Assembly (NCBI RefSeq): GCF_900100165.1
Contig: NZ_FNEO01000001.1
Span: 620,001-684,000, forward strand
Reading direction: 5' to 3'
DNA from: Flavobacterium glycines
GTDB lineage: Bacteria > Bacteroidota > Bacteroidia > Flavobacteriales > Flavobacteriaceae
Length of the DNA stretch: 64,000 bases
A program made the translations under genes and the position numbers. The notes under the pieces are model-generated. The model was given only the letters and a program-made list of their open reading frames with translations. It had not been told where the DNA came from and ran no database searches. This document shows, one piece after another, positions 38,582-47,240 of the stretch. The first letter of the stretch is position 1, and each line of letters opens with the position of its first letter.

Positions 38582-39556
38582 ATGAAAAAAACAGCATTAT
38601 TAATTTTTCTCCTGATGATAACTTTTGGTTATTGTCAGGAGATGAATATACCTGTTCACACCCAATATTTAGCCGATAATCATTTTGTGATTTCACCAAC
38701 CTTTGCCGGAATTGGAGATAATCTCAAAATTAGAGCCAATGGATTAGCTCAATGGGTTGGCATTAAAGACGCCCCAAGAAATCAATCGATTTATGCCGAT
38801 TTTAGAATTGCGGATCGTTCCGGAATTGGAGTTTCTTTTTACAATGATAAAAATGGAAACACCCGACAAACGGGAGCTAAATTCTCATTTGCCCAACATC
38901 TTATTTTAGATTATTATACCAAACAATATTTGTCATTGGGAATTTCGTACAATATCAATAATTTTAAAATTGACATCGAAAATTTTAATACCACTTATGA
39001 AATTCCGATTTTAGACCCAAGCGTAACCGACAATCGTTTTAATTCAAACAACAACTTTGATATTGGCGCTTTGTACCGATATGATAATTTTTATTTCAGT
39101 TTCAATGCCAGTAACATCCTGGCAAAAAATATTGATAAGTATTTTGGTGCCGAACCTAATTTACTTTTGAATTATCAAATCTATTCCGGTTATGTAATAA
39201 AAGGTCCTGTTAACAGCAGAGAAGAATACGAACCTTCGGTATATTACCAATTATTTGCCAGCGATAAACGTTCCAGTACAGACATCAATATTAAATACCG
39301 AAAATTCAATAAGTATGAAGATTACTATTGGGCCGGAATATCCTATCGTTTCCTTAATGACCAGGTTTTCAAGCCTCTTAATTTAGGTCCTATGTTAGGT
39401 TTTAAAAAGTCCAATTTCTACTTTGGATATTCTTATCAGGTTACACTAAACCCGTTAATGACTTTCAATTCAGGAACCCATATGGTTACTATAGGAATGG
39501 ATTTCTTTGCCGGAATTAGCAATTGTCCTTGTACACAAAGTCCTGTTCATGATTGA
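38582..39556 (+). CDS. sprF: SprF, PorP/SprF-family outer membrane protein
   Basis: A 324-residue PorP/SprF-family protein predicted to form an outer membrane beta-barrel. Family hallmarks are IPVHTQYLADNHFVISPTFAGIGDNLKIRANGLAQWVG near the start and a closing GTHMVTIGMDFF strand. I chose the ATG at 38582 because it gives a clean signal peptide (MKKTALLIFLLMITFGYCQ); an ATG at 38555 would add nine residues. In F. johnsoniae SprF is needed for SprB to reach the surface, and PorP-like partners of type B cargo proteins are typically encoded next to them. It follows sprB by 15-42 nt, so co-expression is very likely. Confidence 0.92.
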   Translation: MKKTALLIFLLMITFGYCQEMNIPVHTQYLADNHFVISPTFAGIGDNLKIRANGLAQWVGIKDAPRNQSIYADFRIADRSGIGVSFYNDKNGNTRQTGAKFSFAQHLILDYYTKQYLSLGISYNINNFKIDIENFNTTYEIPILDPSVTDNRFNSNNNFDIGALYRYDNFYFSFNASNILAKNIDKYFGAEPNLLLNYQIYSGYVIKGPVNSREEYEPSVYYQLFASDKRSSTDINIKYRKFNKYEDYYWAGISYRFLNDQVFKPLNLGPMLGFKKSNFYFGYSYQVTLNPLMTFNSGTHMVTIGMDFFAGISNCPCTQSPVHD

Positions 39557-39571
39557 TATTTGACCCATAAA

Positions 39572-39622
39572 ATTGAGGTTCTAAAAAAAAGTAATCGCAG
39601 GAATTCTGTTTTTTACCTCAAT
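39572..39622 (+). terminator. Possible terminator-like hairpin after sprF
   Basis: ATTGAGGT (39572-39579) pairs with ACCTCAAT (39615-39622). An A run and a T run inside the loop can extend the stem with mismatches. The loop is long and no T run follows the outer stem, so termination would be partial; read-through into the kinase gene is possible. Confidence 0.3.
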
Positions 39623-39674
39623 AATTAGAAAGCTAAAAATAAGAAGCTTAAATTTGAGGAGTAAACTTGTTTTC

Positions 39675-40736
39675 ATGAAAAAAAACATTACTTCTTATCT
39701 ATTAATTTTTTTCGTGTGCATAGCATTCCTGCTATTGCCTTATATGTTTACATCTAACGGAGGCGTTTTAAAACTGCCTAATTTAGTAAACAATCCTCAT
39801 GATCGAATTTACTTTTTCATCTATTCGATGTTGCTGATTTTCTTTCTGTTTAATTATTATTATCTTATTCCTAAAATTTATTTTTCAAAAAAACAGCTGT
39901 TATATTTCGGGATAATAAGTTTGTTTTTACTCTTTTTCCTTTGGATTTCAACTCATTTGGACCATCCCGATCGCAATTTTTTGGATTTTAATAAATATCC
40001 TAAATTTCATTTAAAAAGACTTCCCCCTCCACCCAACATGAAAAAACATTTTGACGGAGGACCACCTACTCAATACAGTCACACCATTTTAGTTTATCTA
40101 ATTGGGGTGGTTTCCAGTTTATTATTTGCCATCAATAATCGATTGAGAAATGTCGAAAAAGAAAAAATGCAATCGGAATTGTCTTTCCTAAAAGCGCAAA
40201 TCAATCCGCATTTCCTGTTTAACACCCTGAATAGCATTTACGCTTTAGCCATTAAAAAAGATGATAAAACGGCCGATGCCGTGGTTCAATTATCAGAATT
40301 AATGCGATACATCATTACCAATGCTAATGACGATGTTATAGCTTTAGACAAAGAACTAAACTATATTGACAATTTTATCCAACTGCAAAAAACAAGATTA
40401 GGAAATACCGTTGAGATAAAATACGAGCTCGATGGTAATGTATATGGCAAATGCATCACACCACTCATTTTAATTTCGTTTATTGAAAACGCCTTCAAAC
40501 ATGGAGTAAACCCCAATCAGGATTCAGAGATTAATATAAAAATCAACATTGAGGACGAATTTTTAACTTTATTTGTATCTAACAACAAAGTAGATTCTGT
40601 TCAGTCTCAAAGTGGTATTGGATTGCAAAACACCATTGAAAGATTAAGTCATTTGTATCCAAAAAAACATGAATTATCAATTGATGATTCTCAAAATAAA
40701 TATACGGTTACTTTAAAAATTAATGTAGGATGTTAA
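39675..40736 (+). CDS. LytS/YehU-type sensor histidine kinase
   Basis: A 353-residue membrane kinase with four predicted membrane helices (about residues 7-25, 40-60, 70-90 and 135-155), then a His_kinase (PF06580) domain starting LSFLKAQINPHFLFNTLNSIYAL, where the His of NPHFLFN is the phosphoacceptor, and an HATPase region (LISFIENAFKHGVN, SGIGLQNTIERL). The loop before the last helix is rich in Pro and His (RLPPPPNMKKHF, PPTQYSH) and should face the periplasm. I chose the ATG at 39675; a TTG at 39654 would add seven residues. The stop overlaps the start of the response regulator. Its position after sprF is suggestive, but no link to gliding is shown. Confidence 0.88.
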   Translation: MKKNITSYLLIFFVCIAFLLLPYMFTSNGGVLKLPNLVNNPHDRIYFFIYSMLLIFFLFNYYYLIPKIYFSKKQLLYFGIISLFLLFFLWISTHLDHPDRNFLDFNKYPKFHLKRLPPPPNMKKHFDGGPPTQYSHTILVYLIGVVSSLLFAINNRLRNVEKEKMQSELSFLKAQINPHFLFNTLNSIYALAIKKDDKTADAVVQLSELMRYIITNANDDVIALDKELNYIDNFIQLQKTRLGNTVEIKYELDGNVYGKCITPLILISFIENAFKHGVNPNQDSEINIKINIEDEFLTLFVSNNKVDSVQSQSGIGLQNTIERLSHLYPKKHELSIDDSQNKYTVTLKINVGC

Positions 40737-41419
40737 AAGCAATTGCTCTTGATGATGAACCTCTGGCACTGGAAGTGTTACAAAGTTTTTGCAATCAAAC
40801 GGAAGGCATTACTTTAGAAAAAACCTTTACCAAATCAGAGGATGCTTTTAAACATTTGAAAAAATACCCTGTAGATTTATTGTTTTTAGACATCAATATG
40901 CCGTCAATTTCAGGTATTGATTTTTACAAAAAACTGCCACACAAAACAATGGTCATTTTCACTACTGCCTACTCAGAATATGCCGTTGAAGGTTTTACAC
41001 TCAGTGCAACCGATTATATCTTGAAACCGTTTTCTTTTGCACGTTTTAAACAAGCAGTTGAAAAAGCGGTTTACCAATACAAATTACAAAACCAAAACCC
41101 GGAGCAACTCTATCTTTTTATTCGTGCCGACTATAGTTTGATTAAAATCCTATTTTCAGATATTTTATTCATTGAAGGATTAGACGATTATCTTAAAATT
41201 CATATTCAAAATCAAAAAACAGTAGTAGCCCGAATGACTTTGAAAGCCATTTTAGAAAAACTACCTTCTCCGGAATTTGTTCGTGTACACCGATCCTTTA
41301 TTATACCTATTTCCAAAATTGACAAAGTGCGTAATAAAATCATCTATATCAACGATGAAGAAATTCCGGTAAGCGCCAGTTACGAAGCAGCATTTTTTGC
41401 CCTACTCAATAAAGAGTAA
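40730..41419 (+). CDS. LytTR-family response regulator
   Basis: A 229-residue regulator with an N-terminal receiver domain (acidic pair in ALDDEP, phosphoacceptor Asp54 in LFLDINMPSISG, Lys in YILKPFSF) and a C-terminal LytTR DNA-binding domain (about 130-229; DYLKIHIQNQKTVVARMTLKAILEKL and FVRVHRSFIIPISKI). Its ATG overlaps the last codons of the kinase gene by 7 nt, so the two form one translationally coupled pair. LytTR regulators bind direct repeats upstream of their targets; none can be assigned here. Confidence 0.93.
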   Translation: MLKAIALDDEPLALEVLQSFCNQTEGITLEKTFTKSEDAFKHLKKYPVDLLFLDINMPSISGIDFYKKLPHKTMVIFTTAYSEYAVEGFTLSATDYILKPFSFARFKQAVEKAVYQYKLQNQNPEQLYLFIRADYSLIKILFSDILFIEGLDDYLKIHIQNQKTVVARMTLKAILEKLPSPEFVRVHRSFIIPISKIDKVRNKIIYINDEEIPVSASYEAAFFALLNKE

Positions 41420-41564
41420 AACTGCTTTTTCTATTCCGGAAATATATATTTTTTACTGACTATCATCCTTTTACCTCAGGTTTCTCTCCAAACACCTCAA
41501 TCTTTTTTTCAAACTTTAGAATTAAAATACTTTTATATCCATAAACCTATAAATTGTATTTAGC

Positions 41565-42326
41565 ATGGAAAGAAAAGATTTTTTAAAAGGATTAGGATTA
41601 GTAGGATTAGGATCTTTAGCTATTCCGATAATAAGTTCTTGCGGTAGTGACGAAGATTCTTCTTCTACTGATTCGAGCGCAACCGACAATACTGAAGCCA
41701 CCGATACAGGAAGCTCTTCGGGTTCATCAGGATGCAGCGTTACAGCAACTGAAACAGCAGGTCCGTTTCCTACTAAAACGCCTTCATCATTAGTGAAATC
41801 AGATATTACCAGTGACCGAACAGGAGTTCCGTTAACAATAAACATCACCATCAAAAATAAAAATGCAAGTTGTGTGGCTCTTGAAGGAGCCTTAGTAGAT
41901 ATTTGGCATTGTGATAAGGATGGTTATTACTCTGAATACGGAGGAACCGGCATGCAATCAGCTGATTTTACTTCGGTACATTTTTTAAGAGGAAGACAAA
42001 CTACTAACGCCAATGGACTGGTAAGTTTTACATCAGTTTTCCCGGGTTGGTACAGCGGGAGAGCAACACATATTCATGTTCATATTTACAATTCTTCAGG
42101 AACTTCTTTATTAGTTACTCAAATAGCTTTTCCTGAAGGTTCTGGCAGTGCTGTTGTTTTAGTAAATGCATCAACCGCTAACGGATATACAAAAGGCATG
42201 AGCGGTTATACTTATAATGCCAATGATAATGTGTTTTCAGATGGTGTAAGTACAGAAATGTCAACAGTAACAGGAAGTGTTGCTACGGGTTTTGTATTAA
42301 CACATACCATAAACGTAGCCGCTTAA
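41565..42326 (+). CDS. Intradiol ring-cleavage dioxygenase-like lipoprotein
   Basis: A 253-residue protein. The leader (ERKDFLKGLGLVGLGSLAI) ends in the lipobox ISSC (Cys26), and the next residues GSDED resemble the surface-export signal reported for Flavobacterium lipoproteins. After a Ser/Thr/Asp-rich linker (28-56) comes an intradiol dioxygenase domain: TETAGPFPT, VDIWHCDKDGYYSEY, FTSVFPGWYSGRATHIHVHI. The non-haem Fe(III) ligands expected in this family, two Tyr (one of Tyr121/122, and Tyr163) and two His (His169, His171), are all present, so it is probably catalytic. Cytoplasmic homologues open catechol or protocatechuate rings; for these exported forms the substrate is not established. 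It heads a three-gene unit. Confidence 0.83.
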   Translation: MERKDFLKGLGLVGLGSLAIPIISSCGSDEDSSSTDSSATDNTEATDTGSSSGSSGCSVTATETAGPFPTKTPSSLVKSDITSDRTGVPLTINITIKNKNASCVALEGALVDIWHCDKDGYYSEYGGTGMQSADFTSVHFLRGRQTTNANGLVSFTSVFPGWYSGRATHIHVHIYNSSGTSLLVTQIAFPEGSGSAVVLVNASTANGYTKGMSGYTYNANDNVFSDGVSTEMSTVTGSVATGFVLTHTINVAA

Positions 42327-42342
42327 TTTAAAACATCAAAGC

Positions 42343-43026
42343 ATGATTAATCAAAGTCAAGCTCAAATTTATCTTGCAAATGCAAGAAGACAAAGGCAAA
42401 CAAAGGGTTACCATTGTTGGTCTGTGTTTAATGCTGAAAATTATCAAGAAAAAACAAGTACAATTTTGGGGACTTTATTTCTTTTTAATTATCAGATACT
42501 GGCGCCAAATCACAGCACAACAATGGTAACTCATGCCGATTGTATTTACTATATTTTACCACTTTATGGAGGAATTCATCTTGAAGACGAACATTATAAC
42601 GAAAAACTCATTTTAAGTCAAAAGATTGAACAGATTGTTCCCGAGAATCCAGCTAAATTTGAAATTTCAAATCCATTCGAAGAAAACATAAGCTTCCTAA
42701 CCATAGCATTCAAACAGCAAACAAACAAACTTAAAAACCAATTACTTTCTTTTAATTTTAAAGAAAATAATAAATTAATTCCAATTTTCGAAAACAAAAT
42801 TGCCTGTACTTATATTGGGAATTTTGATGGTCGAAAAGAAGCAGCATATCCGTTAAAAAACAAACAAAACAGCATTTTTGTATACATCATTCAAGGCGCA
42901 TTCGAATTTGAAAACAGACTACTTGAAGCTGGCGACGCCTTAAGCTTAAAAGAAATCGAAGCTGTAGAATGGGAAGCACTTTCTGAAAATGCTCTCTTGT
43001 TACTAATCGAAATACAATTAGCATGA
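42343..43026 (+). CDS. Pirin/cupin-like protein
   Basis: A 227-residue cytoplasmic protein with two cupin-like halves. The start (QSQAQIYLANARRQRQTKGYHCWSVFN) and the segment TTMVTHADCIYYILPLYGGIHLED resemble the pirin or quercetin-2,3-dioxygenase-like group found in Flavobacteriia. The second half (FVYIIQGAFEFENRLLEAGDALSLKEIEAVEWEAL) is a cupin-like barrel. The metal-binding His cluster of classical pirins is not clearly conserved, so enzymatic activity is uncertain. It begins 16 nt after the dioxygenase-like gene and overlaps the next gene by 4 nt, which points to a shared process. Confidence 0.5.
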   Translation: MINQSQAQIYLANARRQRQTKGYHCWSVFNAENYQEKTSTILGTLFLFNYQILAPNHSTTMVTHADCIYYILPLYGGIHLEDEHYNEKLILSQKIEQIVPENPAKFEISNPFEENISFLTIAFKQQTNKLKNQLLSFNFKENNKLIPIFENKIACTYIGNFDGRKEAAYPLKNKQNSIFVYIIQGAFEFENRLLEAGDALSLKEIEAVEWEALSENALLLLIEIQLA

Positions 43027-43526
43027 ATTATAAATCCAAAATACAATTGGCCTACCGCTTAGTAATTGACAAAGATTCCGCTTTTGTTTGGGACAAATAT
43101 GTTTTTGAAGACAGCTATCAGGAATATCTACTACAACACCAGCAATTCAATTCCAAAGAAAATCCCTTAAAAACATTCAGAGAATTACTCGCTGAGAACG
43201 AAAAAGCAACACAATTGCATTATCTGACGGGTATTGCTGCGGCAAATTATGTGCAGCAACTCAAAGGGAATTTTTATCGCGTGACCGATGCACTTGGCAA
43301 TAATTACTTTCCATTTATAAATTACCGCTTAGACATCATCAATACCGATATCGCGGATATAAACAAACACAAAATAGGCATTACTTTCTATTCCCCCCTG
43401 CTCACCTATTTAGGAATGGTCGACAATCATTTTTTACTTTCCAAAAACACTGACGACAGTAATCAATTTGAAACTTTTATGATTCCTGCTCAGGCTAATC
43501 TTTCCGTCTGTTATCTGAAAGAATAA
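43023..43526 (+). CDS. Protein of unknown function coupled to the pirin-like gene
   Basis: A 167-residue protein without signal peptide or membrane segment. I recognise no family. It is moderately charged and aromatic-rich (for example FVWDKYVFEDSYQEYLLQHQQF and GNNYFPFINYRLDI). The ATG overlaps the stop of the pirin-like gene (ATGA), indicating translational coupling in the dioxygenase-pirin unit. No terminator is evident after it; pgk follows after 208 nt with its own candidate promoter. Confidence 0.65.
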   Translation: MNYKSKIQLAYRLVIDKDSAFVWDKYVFEDSYQEYLLQHQQFNSKENPLKTFRELLAENEKATQLHYLTGIAAANYVQQLKGNFYRVTDALGNNYFPFINYRLDIINTDIADINKHKIGITFYSPLLTYLGMVDNHFLLSKNTDDSNQFETFMIPAQANLSVCYLKE

Positions 43527-43691
43527 AAACTGGTGTTGAAGCATATTTATAGAACAGACAAAATTTAACTTTTTACATACATTTTTTTAAAATAAGAAAT
43601 ATTACATCAAATTTTTGACCTTTTACATCGTTTTCGTTGCAAAAAATTGATTTTTTTGAAAATTTGAAATTTAATACTACTAGAAAATTTC

Positions 43692-43699
43692 TATATTTG
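43692..43699 (+). promoter_or_regulatory. Candidate -7 box of the pgk promoter
   Basis: TATATTTG is an excellent TAnnTTTG match 35 nt before the pgk ATG. A TTTG at 43663-43666 could act as -33, though the 25-nt spacing is slightly long. Confidence 0.55.
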
Positions 43700-43734
43700 T
43701 TTCACTTTCAAAAAAACAATCTAAAATTAAACTA

Positions 43735-44922
43735 ATGAAGACTTTAAACGATTTTGATTTTAAAAATAAAAAAGCAATTATCCGCGTTGATTTTAACGTG
43801 CCTTTAGACGAAAATTTCAATGTAACTGACGTTACTCGTATCGAGGCTGCAAAACCTACTATTTCTAAAATCCTTGCTGACGGTGGAAGTGTAATTTTAA
43901 TGTCACACTTAGGACGTCCAAAAGGAGCTGAAGATAAATATTCATTAAAACACATTTTAAAAACAGCCAGCGAAATTCTTGGTGTACCTGTAAAATTTGC
44001 TGCAAACTGTGTAGGTGAAGTAGCAAAACAAGCTGCAACAGAATTAAAAGCCGGTGAAGTTTTATTACTAGAAAATTTACGTTTCCACGCTGAAGAAGAA
44101 GCCGGAGATGTTGCTTTTGCAAAAGAATTGGCTTCATTAGGGGATATTTATGTAAACGATGCTTTTGGAACTGCTCACAGAGCGCATGCTTCAACTACTA
44201 TCATTGCTCAATTTTTCCCAACAGCTAAATGTTTCGGTTCTTTATTAGCTAAAGAAATTGAAAGCATTGATAAAGTATTAAAAAACAGTGAAAGACCTGT
44301 AATTGCTATTCTTGGAGGATCTAAAGTATCTTCAAAAATTACAGTTATCGAAAATATCCTTGACAAAGTAGATCACATGATTCTTGGTGGCGGAATGACT
44401 TTTACTTTCATTAAAGCACAAGGAGGAAAAATTGGAAATTCTATTTGTGAAGATGACAAACAGGAATTAGCTCTTGAAATTTTAAGAAAAGCAAAAGAAA
44501 AAGGAGTACAAATTCATATTCCTGTTGATGTTGTTGCGGGAGATGATTTCTCTAATAATGCAAACACTCAGGTTGTTGATGTAACTAATATTCCTGATGG
44601 TTGGGAGGGTATGGATGCTGGTCCTAAATCATTAGAAAACTTCAAAAAAGTAATTTTAGAATGTAAAACTATTCTTTGGAACGGACCGTTAGGAGTTTTT
44701 GAAATGGATACATTTTCAAAAGGAACTATCGCTCTTGGTGATTATATCGCTGAAGCAACTGCAAACGGAGCTTTCTCACTTGTAGGTGGTGGAGATTCAG
44801 TTGCAGCAGTAAAACAATTTGGTTTTGAAGACAAAGTAAGTTACGTTTCTACAGGTGGAGGAGCTATGCTGGAGATGCTTGAAGGCAAAACTTTACCTGG
44901 TATTGCAGCTATTTTAGAGTAA
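43735..44922 (+). CDS. pgk: Phosphoglycerate kinase
   Basis: A 395-residue glycolytic enzyme converting 1,3-bisphosphoglycerate and ADP to 3-phosphoglycerate and ATP. Signature elements: [21 protein letters not shown] near the N-terminus, [60 protein letters not shown] and the C-terminal [13 protein letters not shown] / [19 protein letters not shown]. The length is standard. It appears monocistronic with its own promoter; the next gene starts 107 nt downstream behind a second promoter candidate. Confidence 0.98.
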   Translation: MKTLNDFDFKNKKAIIRVDFNVPLDENFNVTDVTRIEAAKPTISKILADGGSVILMSHLGRPKGAEDKYSLKHILKTASEILGVPVKFAANCVGEVAKQAATELKAGEVLLLENLRFHAEEEAGDVAFAKELASLGDIYVNDAFGTAHRAHASTTIIAQFFPTAKCFGSLLAKEIESIDKVLKNSERPVIAILGGSKVSSKITVIENILDKVDHMILGGGMTFTFIKAQGGKIGNSICEDDKQELALEILRKAKEKGVQIHIPVDVVAGDDFSNNANTQVVDVTNIPDGWEGMDAGPKSLENFKKVILECKTILWNGPLGVFEMDTFSKGTIALGDYIAEATANGAFSLVGGGDSVAAVKQFGFEDKVSYVSTGGGAMLEMLEGKTLPGIAAILE

Positions 44923-44947
44923 AATATAACAATTTTAACACTTTTTA

Positions 44948-44979
44948 TTGATTTTTTTAGTTTTAACCTCTTAAGTTTG
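44948..44979 (+). promoter_or_regulatory. Candidate promoter of the lytic transglycosylase gene
   Basis: TTG (44948-44950), a 21-nt spacer and TAAGTTTG (44972-44979) match the Bacteroidota -33/-7 arrangement. The predicted start site is about 45 nt before the ATG at 45030. Confidence 0.6.
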
Positions 44980-45029
44980 CAAAAACGAATTTGTAACCGT
45001 TTAAAATTAAGGACGTTGACAATAAAAAT

Positions 45030-47036
45030 ATGAGTATAAAAAAAATCACTATATCATTTTTTCTACTACTAACAGTTCCCCTGTTTTCGCAAGAAATCGC
45101 CGAAAGCAAGGGAATTGCTGTTTTAGAAACCAAGCTTTCTTATCTCGATTCCATAAAACGCAGCTTTGTTAATGATGACATAGCCAGTTGTGTAGACAGT
45201 TTGTGGACAAAAGAACTCACTGACTTAAACATCTACAATGATCTTACTAAAGATATTGAAAGCATAAACACCGATGAGAAAGTTGATTATGAATTGCCTA
45301 CTGAATTGTTAAAATCCAGGCTCGAAGCCATGAATGCTAAATCTCCGTTTAACATTCAGTACAATCAGGGATTAGAAAACATCATCAAATCGTTCTTAAA
45401 AAACAGAAAAAAATCGTTTGAACGTCTGATGTCTATTTCAGACTATTACTTCCCAATGTTTGAAGAAGTATTTTCCAAACAAAATATCCCTTTAGAAATC
45501 AAATATTTAGCCATTGTAGAATCGGCATTAAACCCAAAAGCAGTTTCCAGAGTGGGTGCCACAGGACTTTGGCAGTTTATGTATCAAACCGGAAAACAAT
45601 ACAATCTAAAAATTGACTCTTACATTGACGAACGCAGCGATCCGTTGAAAGCAACAAATGCTGCCGCTCAATACATGGCAAATATGTTTGCTATTTTTGG
45701 AGATTGGGAATTGGTTTTAGCGTCTTACAATTCAGGACCAGGAAATGTTTCAAAAGCGATCAGACGTTCCGGTGGTCAACAAAACTTCTGGAGCATTAAA
45801 CAAAATTTACCTAAAGAAACTCAAGGCTATGTTCCCGCTTTCTTAGCTACCATGTATTTGTACGAATACCATAAAGAACACGGAATCAAGCCTAACAAAG
45901 CTATTGTACAACACTTCGCTACCGATACGGTAATGATAAAAAAACAAATGTCTTTCAAACAAATTTCTGATTTATTAGACGTTCCTGTCTCGCAACTACA
46001 ATTGCTAAATCCGTCCTACAAACTCAACGTAATTCCTCAATATCAGGATCAGAGTCATTATTTGCGTTTGCCTAAAGAAAAAATTGGAGTATTTGTTTCC
46101 AATGAAGACAAAATCTACGCTTACATTCAACATGAAGCTGATTTAAAAAACAACAATCCTTTTTTCAAGAACGTGACTGCAACAGCTATTGCTGCCACAA
46201 TCGAAAAACCGTCTTACCCTGCGGGAAGTTCAACCCAATATTACAAAGTAAAACAAGGGGACAACTTAAGTTCTATTGCCAACAAATACAATGTTGACAT
46301 CAACGACTTAAAAAAATGGAATAAATTAAATGGTAATTCGGTTTCATACGGAAAAATACTTACCATAGTAACTTCTGAAAAAGAAAACAATACTGCTGTT
46401 GTTTCTGCAGATACTAAAATAAACAAGACTGAAAAGATAAAAAAAGAAGTCAAAGCCGATACGCTGATTGCTAATAATAAAACAACAAATTACATTGTTC
46501 AAAAGGGTGACAATCTAAATCGTATTGCTGAAGAAAACAAAGTAACTGTTGCTCAAATTAAAGAGTGGAACAAACTTTCAGGAAACACAATCCAAGCTGG
46601 AATGAACTTACAGCTTTCCGATAAAGAAACCGAAGCTAACGAAGTAGCTGTTACTAATCCTGCTGTTGAATTAAAAAACATTGAATACACTGTTCAAAAA
46701 GGAGACAATTTGGGAAATATTTCTAAAAAATTCGGAACCGCTATTGCTGATTTAAAAGAATGGAATCATTTAACAGACAACAATATTGCTCTGGGAAAAA
46801 CATTAATTGTTGCTAAAGACGAAATTGCCATTAACACCTCTAAAGCTACCGCTGCTTCATTTAAGAAAAACAAACTTGAAAGCGCTGCTTTACAAAGAGA
46901 CTATTTGGTTAAAAAAGGAGATTCATTGTTTAGTATTGCAAAAAAATCCGGTGTTACTGTTTCAGATATTAAAAAATGGAATGGTATTAACAACGAAGAT
47001 ATCAAACCCGGAATGAAATTAAAAATAGGAGGTTAA
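45030..47036 (+). CDS. MltD-like membrane-bound lytic transglycosylase with four LysM domains
   Basis: A 668-residue exported peptidoglycan enzyme. The signal peptide ends near LFSQ (residue 21). The SLT domain (about 140-300) has the catalytic Glu164 in AIVESALNPKAVS and the GATGLWQFMYQTGKQY and LASYNSGPGNV motifs. Four LysM modules follow at about 404-447, 487-530, 551-594 and 624-667, each starting with Y-V-KGD(N/S)L. The enzyme cleaves the MurNAc-GlcNAc bond with 1,6-anhydro product formation. Four LysM copies is more than the two usual in E. coli MltD. A strong terminator follows. Confidence 0.93.
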   Translation: MSIKKITISFFLLLTVPLFSQEIAESKGIAVLETKLSYLDSIKRSFVNDDIASCVDSLWTKELTDLNIYNDLTKDIESINTDEKVDYELPTELLKSRLEAMNAKSPFNIQYNQGLENIIKSFLKNRKKSFERLMSISDYYFPMFEEVFSKQNIPLEIKYLAIVESALNPKAVSRVGATGLWQFMYQTGKQYNLKIDSYIDERSDPLKATNAAAQYMANMFAIFGDWELVLASYNSGPGNVSKAIRRSGGQQNFWSIKQNLPKETQGYVPAFLATMYLYEYHKEHGIKPNKAIVQHFATDTVMIKKQMSFKQISDLLDVPVSQLQLLNPSYKLNVIPQYQDQSHYLRLPKEKIGVFVSNEDKIYAYIQHEADLKNNNPFFKNVTATAIAATIEKPSYPAGSSTQYYKVKQGDNLSSIANKYNVDINDLKKWNKLNGNSVSYGKILTIVTSEKENNTAVVSADTKINKTEKIKKEVKADTLIANNKTTNYIVQKGDNLNRIAEENKVTVAQIKEWNKLSGNTIQAGMNLQLSDKETEANEVAVTNPAVELKNIEYTVQKGDNLGNISKKFGTAIADLKEWNHLTDNNIALGKTLIVAKDEIAINTSKATAASFKKNKLESAALQRDYLVKKGDSLFSIAKKSGVTVSDIKKWNGINNEDIKPGMKLKIGG

Positions 47037-47053
47037 TCCAAGAACAAATACAC

Positions 47054-47093
47054 AAAAAGGGCTTTATTTAACAACAGAATAAAGCCCTTTTTT
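47054..47093 (+). terminator. Rho-independent terminator after the lytic transglycosylase gene
   Basis: A perfect 15-bp inverted repeat (47054-47068 with 47078-47092) with a 9-nt loop ends in a run of T. It lies 18 nt after the stop codon. Confidence 0.92.
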
Positions 47094-47240
47094 ATTTCTA
47101 AAACTCATTTAGATCAAATTTTATTACTCATTTAAAAAAAATGGAACGATATTAGCGGTATTAATTCGTAAGAAACCAGAATCAATTATTAAACAACAAT
47201 TCATACTTACAAACTGAATTACCGTTTCAACCAATGCAAA

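Noticed and set aside
41522-41854. 110-codon minus-strand frame over the dioxygenase-like gene
   Set aside because: Antisense to a clear lipoprotein gene with matching family motifs; no homology-like features of its own.
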